From contig NZ_JAKIKT010000007.1 of the NCBI RefSeq assembly GCF_023349125.1, forward strand, positions 124,001 through 188,000: a stretch of DNA of 64,000 bases, in the 5' to 3' direction. The stretch's first letter is position 1. Each line of letters starts with the position of its first letter. The notes under the pieces were generated by a model. That model ran no database searches. It worked only from the letters and a program-made list of their open reading frames with translations, and had not been told where the DNA came from. Position numbers and translations under genes: made by a program. The DNA is from Shewanella corallii (GTDB lineage: Bacteria > Pseudomonadota > Gammaproteobacteria > Enterobacterales > Shewanellaceae). This document shows, in pieces, positions 17,184 through 27,021 of this stretch.

Positions 17184-17684
17184 ATTGTGTCCTCTCCAAA
17201 CACAGGTCAGCCCAGCTGAATCAGATGAGACTGAATTAAAATCCATGGTTTGAATCTAGATGTGTGCCAGCACGTATTCAACTGTCTGATTTATGACGAT
17301 TTCAGCAAATTGACGGTAGGACGTAATATTGACTTGTTGTAGTGAACGACAGTCATTTGACAAATGCGTAACACTCCGTGCTTTTGTGGGATAAATTCAA
17401 TAAATACAGTTTGTTAGTGGGGGATTAAATATTGACGCTGGCTATCAGGCAAAGCGGATGACCTCCCGCTGGGGGATATATGCGACATTCTAATGAACAA
17501 TTGGAATTATTTGTTGCTTTTATATTTCATTAAGTTCTATAAAAAACAGCATAAAAATATCAATTGGAAACCGGGGCAATTCGCTTTTGTGCCTTGTTAC
17601 TCATGGGCAAAGGTTTTTCATGAGCTTTCCAGTATCGACATAGCGACATAAAATGGCCGCTTATTCAATGCGGGTGGAAAATAT
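17184..17684. other. AT-rich intergenic region
   Basis: About 500 bases with no convincing gene; presumed to hold divergent promoters for the ParA-like unit and the DUF3820 gene. No repeat array was seen. Confidence 0.5.
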
Positions 17685-17894
17685 ATGCAACAGGAGTTGG
17701 TGGAAGCCATCAATCAAATTATGCCCTTTGGCAAATATGCCGGTAGAAAGCTGTTGATGCTACCGGAGCCTTACCTGGTGTGGTTTCACAGCAAAGGATT
17801 TCCTGAAGGTAAGCTGGGCAGACAATTAGCATTGGTTTATGAGATTAAGCTCAATGGGCTAGAGTCGACTTTTGCTCCTTTACTCAAAGATTGA
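17685..17894 (+). CDS. DUF3820 family protein
   Basis: A 69-residue protein with the DUF3820 core: MPFGKYAGRKLLMLPEPYL, then VWFHSKGFPEGKLG and YEIKLNGLE. Members are small, widespread in Gammaproteobacteria and of uncertain function; some are annotated as quorum-sensing-regulated virulence factors. No clear Shine-Dalgarno precedes the ATG. Confidence 0.85.
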   Translation: MQQELVEAINQIMPFGKYAGRKLLMLPEPYLVWFHSKGFPEGKLGRQLALVYEIKLNGLESTFAPLLKD

Positions 17895-17982
17895 TTGGCA
17901 AAATTGCAAACTGGGTAGCGGAATTGGATTTTAGGACGTGCTTAAATGTCCTAACTAATTTAGTAAGTTAACAGGAAAATCA

Positions 17983-18285
17983 ATGAAGAAGATCGGACTG
18001 AAACTGTTGGCGGCCGCTTCTTTGGCAATGGCCAGCATGCTGACATGGGCACAAACCGGCATGCATCAGGGAACCGTTCTGGAAACCATGAACTCAGGTG
18101 GTTACACCTATGTTCAGATTCAGGAAGGTGATAAAACCCTTTGGGCTGCAGGTCCTCAGGTTAACCTTGAAAAAGGTGACACTGTGTCTGTAACCAGTGC
18201 TGGTTGGATGAAAGACTTCCACAGCAAGACTCTGAACCGCACTTTTGCTGATCTGCTGTTCGTCAGCAAAATCGTAAAAGAGTAA
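17983..18285 (+). CDS. NrfJ-related periplasmic protein
   Basis: A 100-residue protein with a signal peptide (MKKIGLKLLAAASLAMASM, cleavage after WAQ) and an OB-like domain. The GTVLETMNSGGYTYVQIQ motif is shared with the C-terminal part of NrfJ-type proteins found near nitrite reductase genes. It is likely periplasmic. It stands alone with its own terminator and is far from the broken nrfA. The molecular role is not established. Confidence 0.7.
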   Translation: MKKIGLKLLAAASLAMASMLTWAQTGMHQGTVLETMNSGGYTYVQIQEGDKTLWAAGPQVNLEKGDTVSVTSAGWMKDFHSKTLNRTFADLLFVSKIVKE

Positions 18286-18302
18286 TTGTCTTTATAGACA
18301 TA

Positions 18303-18331
18303 AGCATACCCCGGGCAACCGGGGTTTGCTT
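18303..18331 (+). terminator. Terminator of the NrfJ-like gene
   Basis: AGCATACCCCGG and CCGGGGTTTGCT can pair across a GCAA loop with one mismatch, followed by a seven-T run. Confidence 0.85.
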
Positions 18332-18361
18332 TTTTTGTGTCTTAACGCCAAATTAGCGATT

Positions 18362-18904
18362 ATGCACACTCGTATATCAGTCTCTCCCGTGCTGGACAGA
18401 TTTCAGGTTCAGCCTTACAGCCGGGCATTCGCCAATCAGGTCAGCATGATTTTTCATCTGGCAGTGCATGGTATTGCAGGAAAGCACTACTCTGACGCCC
18501 AGCTTCATGCCTGGTCCAATCAACCCAGGTCTGACAGATATTGGCATCAAAGGCTCACCCGTACACAATCCTGGGTCATGTTGGACTTTAATCCGCCTAA
18601 ACCTCTGGCTGCGCCACTGTGCTGTGGCTTCATCAACATTGAAACCCAGTATTTTCACCGGGGTTATATAGACAGTTTGTACGTTCATCCGGCCTATCAG
18701 GGGCTGGGCTTTGCGGCGTTATTGTTCAGCACCGCGCGGGATTGGGCCCGCGAGCAAGGATTTCCGGAATTGACTGTCGATGCTTCCTATTACTCCCGCC
18801 CTCTGTTTGAACGGGAGGGGTTTGTGCTCGAATATAAATCTTATCAACCCAAATCCGGGCAGATGCTGCCGGGTTTTCATATGCGCTTGCCGCTGAACAT
18901 CTGA
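18362..18904 (+). CDS. GNAT-family N-acetyltransferase
   Basis: A 180-residue GNAT protein. The acetyl-CoA site is YIDSLYVHPAYQGLGFAALL (near 103-122), followed by the C-terminal YYSRPLFEREGFV. The ATG at 18362 is chosen because an earlier ATG at 18326 lies inside the preceding terminator. The substrate is unknown. Confidence 0.8.
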   Translation: MHTRISVSPVLDRFQVQPYSRAFANQVSMIFHLAVHGIAGKHYSDAQLHAWSNQPRSDRYWHQRLTRTQSWVMLDFNPPKPLAAPLCCGFINIETQYFHRGYIDSLYVHPAYQGLGFAALLFSTARDWAREQGFPELTVDASYYSRPLFEREGFVLEYKSYQPKSGQMLPGFHMRLPLNI

Positions 18905-18936
18905 GTTTTACATTCTTATAAAAGGAACAGTCCGTC

Positions 18937-18974
18937 CTATATTCACAAATTTTAATCTTTATTTGTGAATATAG
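18937..18974. promoter_or_regulatory. 14-bp perfect inverted repeat upstream of doxX
   Basis: CTATATTCACAAAT and ATTTGTGAATATAG flank a 10-base AT-rich spacer, 62 bases before the DoxX start. The size and symmetry suggest a dimeric repressor or activator site overlapping the promoter; there is no T run for a terminator. Confidence 0.6.
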
Positions 18975-19035
18975 ACTGGGTTCATCAAATCAAGGACGCC
19001 ATACCGGCGGGATGAACCCAATCGAGGACAGTAAA

Positions 19036-19509
19036 ATGACAGCACTCCTTCACTCACTTTTTAAATCCGAAAGCAGCCTTGCACCTTTGGCACTGCGTGT
19101 GCCGGCTGGCATTATCTTTGCCGCCCACGGCGCCCAGAAACTCTTTGGCGTGTTTGGTGGTTATGGTCTGGAGGCTACAGGACAGTGGATGGCATCTATA
19201 GGTCTGGCTCCCGGTTATCTGATGGCGTTGCTGGCGGGCAGTGCTGAATTCTTTGGTGGTCTGTTTATCTTACTTGGGCTGCTTACCCGGCCGATGGCTG
19301 TGGTACTTGCCTTTACCATGCTGGTGGCGATTGTGACTGTGCATCTGGATAACGGCTTGTTTATGAGTAATAACGGCTATGAATTCGGATTGGCATTGCT
19401 GGCCATATCAGTGTCGTTGGCGGTATCGGGTGCGGGACGCTTTGGCTTGGATAGCTGGCTGCAAAAATTCCTGTCGTCCGAAAACAAACCTGAGGTTGCT
19501 GCGGCTTAA
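19036..19509 (+). CDS. DoxX family membrane protein
   Basis: A 157-residue inner-membrane protein with four hydrophobic segments and the DoxX motif RVPAGIIFAAHGAQKLFG. Members are often linked to quinone or redox stress functions. GAGGACAG lies upstream of the ATG at 19036; an earlier ATG at 19012 has no ribosome site. It is preceded by a long inverted repeat and followed by its own terminator, so it is a single-gene unit, probably induced by a specific regulator. Confidence 0.85.
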   Translation: MTALLHSLFKSESSLAPLALRVPAGIIFAAHGAQKLFGVFGGYGLEATGQWMASIGLAPGYLMALLAGSAEFFGGLFILLGLLTRPMAVVLAFTMLVAIVTVHLDNGLFMSNNGYEFGLALLAISVSLAVSGAGRFGLDSWLQKFLSSENKPEVAAA

Positions 19510-19515
19510 GCGCAA

Positions 19516-19547
19516 CAAAGCCGGCTGAATGCCGGCTTTGTTTTTTT
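19516..19547 (+). terminator. Terminator of doxX
   Basis: A perfect 10-bp stem CAAAGCCGGC / GCCGGCTTTG with loop TGAAT and seven T residues. Confidence 0.92.
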
Positions 19548-19549
19548 AC

Positions 19550-21280
19550 TCAATCCTGTTTCAGATGACTGGTGTAATGCACGTTTGGCCCAACCGGGTC
19601 GGCCCACACATCTCCGGAGCGAATAAACTCAATAAAGGCTCCGGGCAGGGTAAGTGCGTCCATCTGTTGTCGCCACTCATTATTCAGCAGAGGGTGATAT
19701 CCCTCTTTTCCTGAGATGGTGTACTGACTGGAGACGCCTGTGTACAGCTCATCACTATTTAATGGACGCCACTGTTTCTGCTGCATCACTTCCAGCGAGA
19801 CAATTCTCTCGCCACGGGGACGTCGGCCATCGTACTGGTATCTTAATCCATAGGTGTAGGGGAAACTGCCGGTGCCTGTTCCCTGAATGCCGTTATTGGT
19901 CGCGGTATCAATGGCTGACTCCAGTGCCTGGCAGATATACCGGCCGCGGATCTGATAGCTCACCAGTGGAATATCGAATGGCAGTACTTTGCCCAGTACA
20001 TCAGCCAGAGAAAGTTCTCCCGGATCCAGGGAGTCACGCACACCGCCTGCGTTATGCAGGGCAAAGTCGATACGTTTATCCTGCAGTTTGGCGCGGCTGT
20101 ACATGGCACGACTAACCCAGGGAGCCAGTTCACTGCCGTGGGGCAGGGCTTTGCTCGGAAGGCGGGTATGCACCATGTTCTGGGGCACCAAAGCCACTAT
20201 CTGACGCTCTAGCTCATCAATGCGTGGACGGTATTTTTGTGCCAGCAGGTTATCGACCTGTCGATCTCCTGGCTCCCAGGTGATGGCAGGGTGGGCCTGC
20301 AGCAGGCTCAACGCCTCTTGATAGTCATCCTCTGGCAACGGCTTGCCTGAATGATCCGTCAGATCCGTATCCAGCATAAACAGGTTACGGCCGCTCAGGG
20401 CGGTTACCTTGCCATCGGTGTTAAATTCAATATCGGCCAGCCCCAGAGTCTCTGCATACTTACCTGCGTGGACGATTGGGGTGTGATTAACCACTTCGCC
20501 GTAGGGCAAGGCGGGAACACCCAGATCCTTACAATCGCCCTGTTGAGTATGGCTGTGACCACCGACGATAAGACTGATACCATCGACAGCGTCGGCCAAC
20601 ACTCTGTCACCATCTATACCCAGGTGGCTGAGCACCAGAATATGCTGTACTCCCTGTCCATGCAGCATTTGCACTGTATTGCGGGTGACGTCGATTGCAC
20701 TGTGAAACTCTGTGCCGGGATCAGGATGAGCAATTGACTTCATTTGATCCAGGGTGATGCCAAATATCGCCAGCTGGGTATTGCCCATGGCAATAAAATG
20801 TACCCGGGCACATTGGCTTTGCGGGTCATAATCCAACATGCGTGGATGTCCCTTCAGGCCCTTATCACCAAGCTGCTCCTCGGAGAGTTCCATATTGCCG
20901 GCCATCAGCGGAAACTCGATGGCGTCCAGAAAACGGCGAACCGGGGCATTGCCGCCATCAATTTCATGATTGCCCAGCACCATGGCGTCGGGTTTCAGTT
21001 GATTCAGCAGATCGGCGTTGGCGGCACCTTTAAACTCGCGAAAATAAAGTGTGCCCTGGAAGCTGTCGCCGCCGTGCAGAAATACAAAGTGCTGGCCGTG
21101 TGCATCTGCGTCAGCCTTGGTTTTGTCCAGCTGGCTTTTAATTCTGGCGTAACCGCCGGTATTGGCGCTTATCGCAAGTTGTTTGTTTGGGGATTGCAGG
21201 GTGAACCGCACCCGGCTTGGCTCAAAGTGGGAATGGGTGTCATTGATGTGAGCCAGTTTGAGTAACAGTCTTTGGGTCAT
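19550..21280 (-). CDS. 5'-nucleotidase/metallophosphatase family protein
   Basis: A 576-residue two-domain enzyme of the UshA/5'-nucleotidase family. The N-terminal calcineurin-like domain has the metal motifs HINDTHSH, GDSFQG, MVLGNHEID and VGGHSHTQ. The C-terminal domain contains FALHNAGGVRDSLDPGELS and DVLGKVLPFDIPLV. No signal peptide is evident from the ATG at 21280, so it may be cytoplasmic, unlike E. coli UshA. AGAGGAAG lies upstream; a further ATG at 21313 is less plausible. It likely hydrolyses nucleotides or related phosphoesters. Confidence 0.85.
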   Translation of the reverse strand: MTQRLLLKLAHINDTHSHFEPSRVRFTLQSPNKQLAISANTGGYARIKSQLDKTKADADAHGQHFVFLHGGDSFQGTLYFREFKGAANADLLNQLKPDAMVLGNHEIDGGNAPVRRFLDAIEFPLMAGNMELSEEQLGDKGLKGHPRMLDYDPQSQCARVHFIAMGNTQLAIFGITLDQMKSIAHPDPGTEFHSAIDVTRNTVQMLHGQGVQHILVLSHLGIDGDRVLADAVDGISLIVGGHSHTQQGDCKDLGVPALPYGEVVNHTPIVHAGKYAETLGLADIEFNTDGKVTALSGRNLFMLDTDLTDHSGKPLPEDDYQEALSLLQAHPAITWEPGDRQVDNLLAQKYRPRIDELERQIVALVPQNMVHTRLPSKALPHGSELAPWVSRAMYSRAKLQDKRIDFALHNAGGVRDSLDPGELSLADVLGKVLPFDIPLVSYQIRGRYICQALESAIDTATNNGIQGTGTGSFPYTYGLRYQYDGRRPRGERIVSLEVMQQKQWRPLNSDELYTGVSSQYTISGKEGYHPLLNNEWRQQMDALTLPGAFIEFIRSGDVWADPVGPNVHYTSHLKQD

Positions 21281-21358
21281 AATCTTCCTCTCTCGGGCGG
21301 CAGATTGTAGCACCTATGGCGCGCCGGCGTGTGATGCTTTGCAAATGAGAGGCACAAA

Positions 21359-21380
21359 AAAGGGAGCCTGGGCTCCCTTT
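21359..21380 (-). terminator. Terminator of the CNNM-family gene
   Basis: A 10-bp perfect stem AAAGGGAGCC / GGCTCCCTTT with a 2-base loop, ending in a T run on the minus strand, 18 bases after the stop of the CNNM gene. Confidence 0.85.
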
Positions 21381-21397
21381 ATTATGGTGTATGGCGG

Positions 21398-22471
21398 TTA
21401 CTGCTCTGCAACCGGCTCGAAGTCACCGTCATCGGACAGGCGGATACCTTTATGCTTCATGCGTCGCTTCCACAGTTTGCGGGCCAACTGCTGCATATCG
21501 GTTGCCGGATCGTTCAGATCGACAATCTCCAGACCCAGCATGGACTCGATGATATCTTCCTGAGTCACAATACCCTGACTGGAACCATACTCATCCACGA
21601 CCATGGCGATTTGAGTATTGCGCTTAATCATCAGCTCAAACAGAGGCAGGATTTTCGCAGTTTCAGGCACAGCCAGCAGGCTCTTCTTCAGCGGATTCAG
21701 GGTTGCCTCAGGTGTATCACGCTCAGCCAGCAGAATATCGGTACGGTTTACATAGCCGATAATGTCATCGTGGTCTTTGGCATACACAGGAATACGGGTG
21801 AACGGCTTGTTCATGTATTTTTCAACAAACTCGTGCTGCGTCAGGGATACCGGCAGAGAGAACATCACAGTACGTGGCGTCATAATCGCGGTAACAGGCA
21901 TATCACGCACGGTCAGCATCTGAGTCAGAATCTTGGATTCCTGCTCGTCCAGCTCGCCGGACTCATGTCCAATTCGGGCCATGGCGCTCATTTCCTGACG
22001 GATATACTGGCCATCATCGCCTTTACCCATCAATTTGGTGACCTGTTGAGACATCCAAATCAAAGGCAGTGTAATACGTTCCATCCAAAACAGTGCGTGA
22101 GTGACTACAGGAGCCAGAGCTCGCCAGTAGTTGGCACCGATGGTCTTCGGAATAATTTCCGAGAAGAACAGGATGATAAACGTCAGCACCCCGGAGAACA
22201 CACCCAGCATTTCATCGCCGAAAACCTTGGCTGCCTGAGCACCGGCTACCGCCGCACCTACTGTGTGGGCGATGGTGTTCAGAGTCAGAATAGACACCAG
22301 AGGTGATTCAACATTTTCTTTTTGTTTGGCCAGACGTGCAGCTGCCCCTGGGTTGGATTGCTCCAGATTAGCAATATAGCTGGGGGTAACAGACAACAGA
22401 ACGGCTTCAAAAACGCTGCACAGGAAGGACACACCGACAGCGACAACGATAATTAGGATAAGGGTTAACAT
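21398..22471 (-). CDS. CNNM/CorC-type DUF21-CBS membrane protein
   Basis: A 357-residue protein of the hemolysin-C/CorB group proposed to transport or regulate Mg2+/Co2+. The N-terminal DUF21 domain (to about 170) has several membrane segments with SFLCSVFEAVLLSVTPS and LFFSEIIPKTIGA. Two CBS motifs follow, starting at MTPRTVMFSLP and ending with VVDEYGSSQGIVTQEDIIE. It lacks a full C-terminal CorC_HlyC domain. It stands divergent from rlmN. Confidence 0.88.
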   Translation of the reverse strand: MLTLILIIVVAVGVSFLCSVFEAVLLSVTPSYIANLEQSNPGAAARLAKQKENVESPLVSILTLNTIAHTVGAAVAGAQAAKVFGDEMLGVFSGVLTFIILFFSEIIPKTIGANYWRALAPVVTHALFWMERITLPLIWMSQQVTKLMGKGDDGQYIRQEMSAMARIGHESGELDEQESKILTQMLTVRDMPVTAIMTPRTVMFSLPVSLTQHEFVEKYMNKPFTRIPVYAKDHDDIIGYVNRTDILLAERDTPEATLNPLKKSLLAVPETAKILPLFELMIKRNTQIAMVVDEYGSSQGIVTQEDIIESMLGLEIVDLNDPATDMQQLARKLWKRRMKHKGIRLSDDGDFEPVAEQ

Positions 22472-22735
22472 AGGGGGTGGAATTACAACTCCGAGGTAAA
22501 GGCCAACATTGACCCGGGCGCGATTTTACCACACTCTTTTGCTATGACGGATAATTATCTGTGCATGAAATCACATCCGGGTAAAAACCACTGTGATAGC
22601 CCAGACTTAATTGTGCCACGGAGCTCCGCACCTCTCTGAAATTTACAGGGTGTTTGCGTACTGGCTAATTTTCATGTCTCTCTGTATAATTCGCCGCCCT
22701 GTTTGCAGGTTTTCGGTTTTTTGAGGTTAGCCAGA

Positions 22736-23857
22736 ATGAGTGAGAAAAAGATCAATTTGTTGGACCTGGATCGCAATGCGATGCGGGAAATGCTGGTGGA
22801 GATTGGTGAGAAGCCATTTCGTGCCGATCAGCTAATGAAATGGATCTATCACTTCGGCGTCAGTGACTTCGATGAAATGAACAACATCAACAAGGCGATG
22901 CGTGCCAAGCTGAAAGCTCGCTGTGAGATTGTTGCTCCGGAAATCTCAACCTTCCAGAAATCCTCTGATGGCACCATTAAATTTGCCATCAACGTGGGCA
23001 ATGGCCAGGAAGTGGAAACCGTTTATATCCCTGAAGATGACAGAGCAACTCTGTGTGTGTCTTCACAGGTAGGTTGTGCTCTGGAATGTTCATTCTGTTC
23101 CACCGCGCAGCAAGGCTTTAACCGTAACCTGAGCGTATCTGAAATTGTGGGTCAGATCTGGCGTGTGTCTGAGTTCCTGGGCTTTGCCAAGGAAACCGGT
23201 GAGCGTCCGGTGACCAACGTGGTAATGATGGGCATGGGTGAGCCACTGCTGAACCTGTCCAACGTGATTCCGGCGATTAAGATCATGCTGGATGATTTTG
23301 GCTTTGGTCTGTCCAAGCGCCGTGTAACTGTTTCTACCTCAGGTGTGGTGCCAGCGCTGCCTAAATTGGCGGACGAACTGGACGTCGCCCTGGCGGTCAG
23401 TATTCACGCTTCCAATGATGAACTGCGTAATGAGCTGGTACCTATCAACAAAAAGTATCCGCTGGAGCAGTTCCTGGCTGCAATCCGTGACTATATCAGT
23501 CGCTCCAACGCCAACCGTGGTCGTGTGACTCTGGAGTATGTGATGCTGGATCATGTTAATGATTCCACGGATCAGGCGCACGAGCTGGCTAAGCTGATGA
23601 AAGATACCCCATGCAAGGTGAACCTGATTCCATTCAATCCGTACCCGGGCTCTCCTTACGGCCGTTCATCTAACTCCCGTATTGATCGCTTCTCCAAAGT
23701 ACTGATGGAGTACGGTTTAACTGTGATTGTGCGTAAGACCCGTGGCGATGATATTGACGCCGCCTGTGGTCAGTTGGCCGGTGATGTTCGTGACCGTACC
23801 AAGCGCCTTGCAAAAAAACGCATGCAAGATCAACAAATTTCAGTAAAAATGGCTTGA
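22736..23857 (+). CDS. rlmN: Dual-specificity 23S rRNA/tRNA m2A methyltransferase RlmN
   Basis: Radical-SAM enzyme methylating C2 of A2503 in 23S rRNA and A37 of some tRNAs. The 373-residue protein has CALECSFC with cluster cysteines at 114, 118 and 121, the GMGEPLLN motif and the acceptor Cys344 in DAACGQLAG. The ATG at 22736 is chosen over 22703 because the family begins at [11 protein letters not shown]. It opens the conserved rlmN-pilF-rodZ-ispG-hisS-yfgM-bamB-der block. Confidence 0.97.
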   Translation: MSEKKINLLDLDRNAMREMLVEIGEKPFRADQLMKWIYHFGVSDFDEMNNINKAMRAKLKARCEIVAPEISTFQKSSDGTIKFAINVGNGQEVETVYIPEDDRATLCVSSQVGCALECSFCSTAQQGFNRNLSVSEIVGQIWRVSEFLGFAKETGERPVTNVVMMGMGEPLLNLSNVIPAIKIMLDDFGFGLSKRRVTVSTSGVVPALPKLADELDVALAVSIHASNDELRNELVPINKKYPLEQFLAAIRDYISRSNANRGRVTLEYVMLDHVNDSTDQAHELAKLMKDTPCKVNLIPFNPYPGSPYGRSSNSRIDRFSKVLMEYGLTVIVRKTRGDDIDAACGQLAGDVRDRTKRLAKKRMQDQQISVKMA

Positions 23858-23968
23858 TAATTAGCAGCATAGATTTACTCTGATGAGAGTGTGCTGTATT
23901 GAATCCAGATTCAGTGACCGGTCGCGATAAGACGGCCGGCAATGCACAACCATTAACAGGTAAATACC

Positions 23969-24751
23969 ATGAAGCAGGGATTGCCAATTGTGTGTGCACT
24001 TCTGTTGTTAGGTTTGACAGCAGGGTGTGTCACAGAGCGTACCTACAGTGGAACCGATATCCAGGTTCAGGAACGCAAATTCGACAAAGTGTCCGCCGCC
24101 AGAGAGCGTATTCAGCTGGGGTTGACCTATTTGCAGCGTGGCAACAGCGAACAGGCAAAGTACAATCTGGATCGGGCCTTGTCCCATGCGCCAGACCTGG
24201 AAGATGCCCACATTGCCATGGCTTACTACTACCAGACAGTTGGGGATTTACGTCGGGCTGAATCCGCTTATCAGGGTGCAGTCAATACCCGTAATCCCTC
24301 TGGTGATGCATTGAATAACTTCGGGGTTTTCCTGTGTCAGCAGGAGAAATATGAGCAGGCAGAGAAGATGTTTCTGGCCGCCATTGATACCCAGGAATAT
24401 ACCCGCACAGGTTCCAGTTATGAAAATCTGGGAATTTGTAGCAGAAAAGCGGGTCATATAGAGAAAGCGAAACAATATTTCGAGTCGGCGCTGAAGTATG
24501 AGCCGCGTCGGGCTTCCACCATGATGGAATTGATTCTGTTGTCGCTGGAGCAAAATGATTTCAGTGACGCGCGTCAGGAATTGGCGCGTTATCACAGAGT
24601 GGTACCCGAGTCGGCACAAAGTCTGGCGCTTGGAATAAAAATTGAGCAGGGCCTGAATGATCCCGAGGCGGTTAAGCGGTATGGCATTAGCCTACTGGCT
24701 AAGTTCCCCGCCTCAGAGCAGGCCAGGCAATACCGGGCTAGTTTGAATTGA
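23969..24751 (+). CDS. pilF: Type IV pilus biogenesis lipoprotein PilF (PilW)
   Basis: An outer-membrane pilotin needed for PilQ secretin assembly. The 260-residue lipoprotein precursor has the lipobox LTAGC (Cys at 19) and about six TPR units between residues 45 and 245, such as AYYYQTVGDLRRAESAYQ and YENLGICSRKAGHIEKA. Its TGA overlaps the ATG of rodZ, so both are cotranslated. The order rlmN-pilF-rodZ-ispG is typical. Confidence 0.95.
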   Translation: MKQGLPIVCALLLLGLTAGCVTERTYSGTDIQVQERKFDKVSAARERIQLGLTYLQRGNSEQAKYNLDRALSHAPDLEDAHIAMAYYYQTVGDLRRAESAYQGAVNTRNPSGDALNNFGVFLCQQEKYEQAEKMFLAAIDTQEYTRTGSSYENLGICSRKAGHIEKAKQYFESALKYEPRRASTMMELILLSLEQNDFSDARQELARYHRVVPESAQSLALGIKIEQGLNDPEAVKRYGISLLAKFPASEQARQYRASLN

Positions 24752-25707
24752 TGACAGACAACCAACAAGAGTTACTCAAGGAAGAAACAGTAGCTGAAGA
24801 ATCAAAGGATATCACCGCCACTGTTGGCGAGATTCTTAAACATGCCAGAGAAGCCAGTGGGCTGACCATTGAAGATATTTCCGGACGGCTGCACTTGCGC
24901 CCCTCTCTGGTTCGGGATATCGAAGCGGACAAGTTCGATGGTATCTCCTCAGCCACCTATGCTCGTGGCTATGTGCGTAACTATGCCCGAATTCTGGGGG
25001 TGGATGAAGCCGAAGTGATGGCCTGTCTTGAACAACAGGTACCCAGTGAGGCTGAACCTGCCATGCAGAGCTTTTCCCGCAAAACCACCCATCAGGCCCG
25101 TGACAGTCGTTTGATGATGGTGACCTGGTTTATCGTGATTGTGCTGGCCGCCTTGGTGGTTCTCTGGTGGTTCCAGAAATCCAATATGAATACAGGTATG
25201 GATCTCTCGCAGCCAAGTGCTGAAGAGGTCGCGGCAGCTGTTGAACTCGGTGCGACTGAAGCGGGTGAACCGGTTATCAGCACCGCCTCTGTGGTGAGCC
25301 TTCCTCTGACAGATGAAGAGCAATCTGAGCCTGTCCAGACTGAAACCCCTGACGCTGCAGAGACTACTTCAGCGCCCGAGCTGGTACCCACTGAAACAGA
25401 AACTGAAAGCAGCGCCACAGTTACTTCGCCTGAACAAAGCCAACCCCAATCTGAAGAGGCAGTAACCGCAAGTCTGAATGTATCCCTTGCCGGTGACTGC
25501 TGGATGAAAGTTGAGGATGCCACTGGCAAAGTATTGATCAGTGGCGTGAAAGAGGCTGGTCGTTCTATGGATGTAACAGGTGTGGCGCCATTTAGTCTGG
25601 TCATTGGTGCGCCGCAGGTTGTATCCCTGCAATTTAATGGCGAGAATATCAGCCTGGAAGATTATCCTGCCGGTAAAGTCGCCCGCTTCAGCTTGCCGCG
25701 CGAATAA
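24751..25707 (+). CDS. rodZ: Cytoskeletal protein RodZ
   Basis: Membrane protein that anchors MreB and maintains rod shape. The 318-residue protein has an N-terminal helix-turn-helix (GEILKHAREASGLTIEDIS, to about residue 90), a membrane helix at about 126-146 (TWFIVIVLAALVVLWWF), a Thr/Glu-rich linker, and a C-terminal DUF4115 domain with GDCWMKVEDATGKVLISG. The ATG overlaps the pilF stop by one base. Confidence 0.95.
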   Translation: MTDNQQELLKEETVAEESKDITATVGEILKHAREASGLTIEDISGRLHLRPSLVRDIEADKFDGISSATYARGYVRNYARILGVDEAEVMACLEQQVPSEAEPAMQSFSRKTTHQARDSRLMMVTWFIVIVLAALVVLWWFQKSNMNTGMDLSQPSAEEVAAAVELGATEAGEPVISTASVVSLPLTDEEQSEPVQTETPDAAETTSAPELVPTETETESSATVTSPEQSQPQSEEAVTASLNVSLAGDCWMKVEDATGKVLISGVKEAGRSMDVTGVAPFSLVIGAPQVVSLQFNGENISLEDYPAGKVARFSLPRE

Positions 25708-25771
25708 GCTCTTACCCTGTGTAAGATAACCGGGCAGAGCCCTTACTGAGCCTAAACAGAGCTAAGCCAAG

Positions 25772-26884
25772 ATGTACAACGAATCTCCTATTAAACGTCG
25801 TCCCTCTACCCGCATCTATGTGGGCAATGTTCCTATTGGTGACGGTGCACCCATTGCCGTTCAGTCCATGACCAACACACGTACAACCGATGTTGATGCC
25901 ACAGTGGCGCAGATCCGTGCGTTGGAAAACGTGGGTGCCGACATAGTTCGGGTATCTGTACCCACCATGGATGCTGCTGAAGCTTTTAAGCTGATTAAGC
26001 AACAGAGCAAGGTGCCTTTGGTGGCAGACATTCATTTCGACTACCGTATCGCCCTTAAGGTGGCTGAGTACGGTGCCGACTGTCTGCGTATCAACCCGGG
26101 CAACATTGGTAACGAAGAGCGTATTCGCAGCGTGGTGGATTGTGCCCGCGACCTGAATATCCCAATCCGTATCGGTGTTAACGGCGGGTCTTTGGAAAAA
26201 GATCTGATGGATAAGTACAAGGAGCCGACGCCTGAAGCTCTGGTTGAGTCCGCCATGCGCCATGTGGATATTCTTGACCGTTTGAACTTCGACCAGTTTA
26301 AGGTGAGCGTGAAGGCTTCTGACGTCTTTCTGGCTGTAGAGTCCTACCGTCAGCTGGCAAGACAGATTCAGCAGCCTCTGCACCTGGGCATTACAGAAGC
26401 CGGTGGTTTCCGCTCCGGTTCGGTGAAGTCCGCTGTCGGTCTGGGAATGCTGCTGGCTGAAGGCATTGGCGATACTCTGCGTATCTCCCTGGCCGCCGAT
26501 CCGGTGGAAGAGATCAAAGTGGGCTTTGATATCCTCAAGTCCCTGCGCATTCGCTCCCGCGGCATTAACTTTATTGCCTGCCCATCTTGCTCCCGTCAGG
26601 AGTTTGATGTGATTGGTACTGTCAATGAGCTGGAGCGCCGACTGGAAGATATCGTCACCCCGATGGATGTGTCCATTATCGGTTGTGTGGTGAATGGCCC
26701 GGGTGAGGCGCTGGTGTCCGATCTGGGGTTGACCGGTGGTAACCGCAAGAGTGGTTTCTATGTAGACGGTGAACGTCAGAAAGAGCGTATGGACAACGAC
26801 AATCTGGTGGAGCAGCTGGAAGCGAAAATCCGGGCTCAGGCCGCCATTGTTGCCCAGCGAATTCCGGTGGAAGACAAGTCTTAA
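25772..26884 (+). CDS. ispG: (E)-4-hydroxy-3-methylbut-2-enyl-diphosphate synthase IspG
   Basis: Penultimate enzyme of the MEP isoprenoid pathway, a [4Fe-4S] enzyme. The 370-residue protein has the TIM barrel opening [15 protein letters not shown], then CPSC with Cys270 and Cys273, Cys305 in [12 protein letters not shown] and the fourth ligand Glu312. It is followed by a terminator and hisS. Confidence 0.97.
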   Translation: MYNESPIKRRPSTRIYVGNVPIGDGAPIAVQSMTNTRTTDVDATVAQIRALENVGADIVRVSVPTMDAAEAFKLIKQQSKVPLVADIHFDYRIALKVAEYGADCLRINPGNIGNEERIRSVVDCARDLNIPIRIGVNGGSLEKDLMDKYKEPTPEALVESAMRHVDILDRLNFDQFKVSVKASDVFLAVESYRQLARQIQQPLHLGITEAGGFRSGSVKSAVGLGMLLAEGIGDTLRISLAADPVEEIKVGFDILKSLRIRSRGINFIACPSCSRQEFDVIGTVNELERRLEDIVTPMDVSIIGCVVNGPGEALVSDLGLTGGNRKSGFYVDGERQKERMDNDNLVEQLEAKIRAQAAIVAQRIPVEDKS

Positions 26885-26897
26885 TTCAGTATATTGA

Positions 26898-26920
26898 GCC
26901 GGGGTCTTTCCCCGGCTTTT
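26898..26920 (+). terminator. Terminator after ispG
   Basis: Stem GCCGGGG / CCCCGGC with loop TCTTT, then four T residues. Confidence 0.8.
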
Positions 26921-27021
26921 CATACCCGTTGCTCAAGGATTGCGCGGGTTTTACGTTTAGTATGGAAACGCCTATAATACCGGGCGTTTTTTCTTATTTA
27001 CCGAACAATCGAGTCGATACA

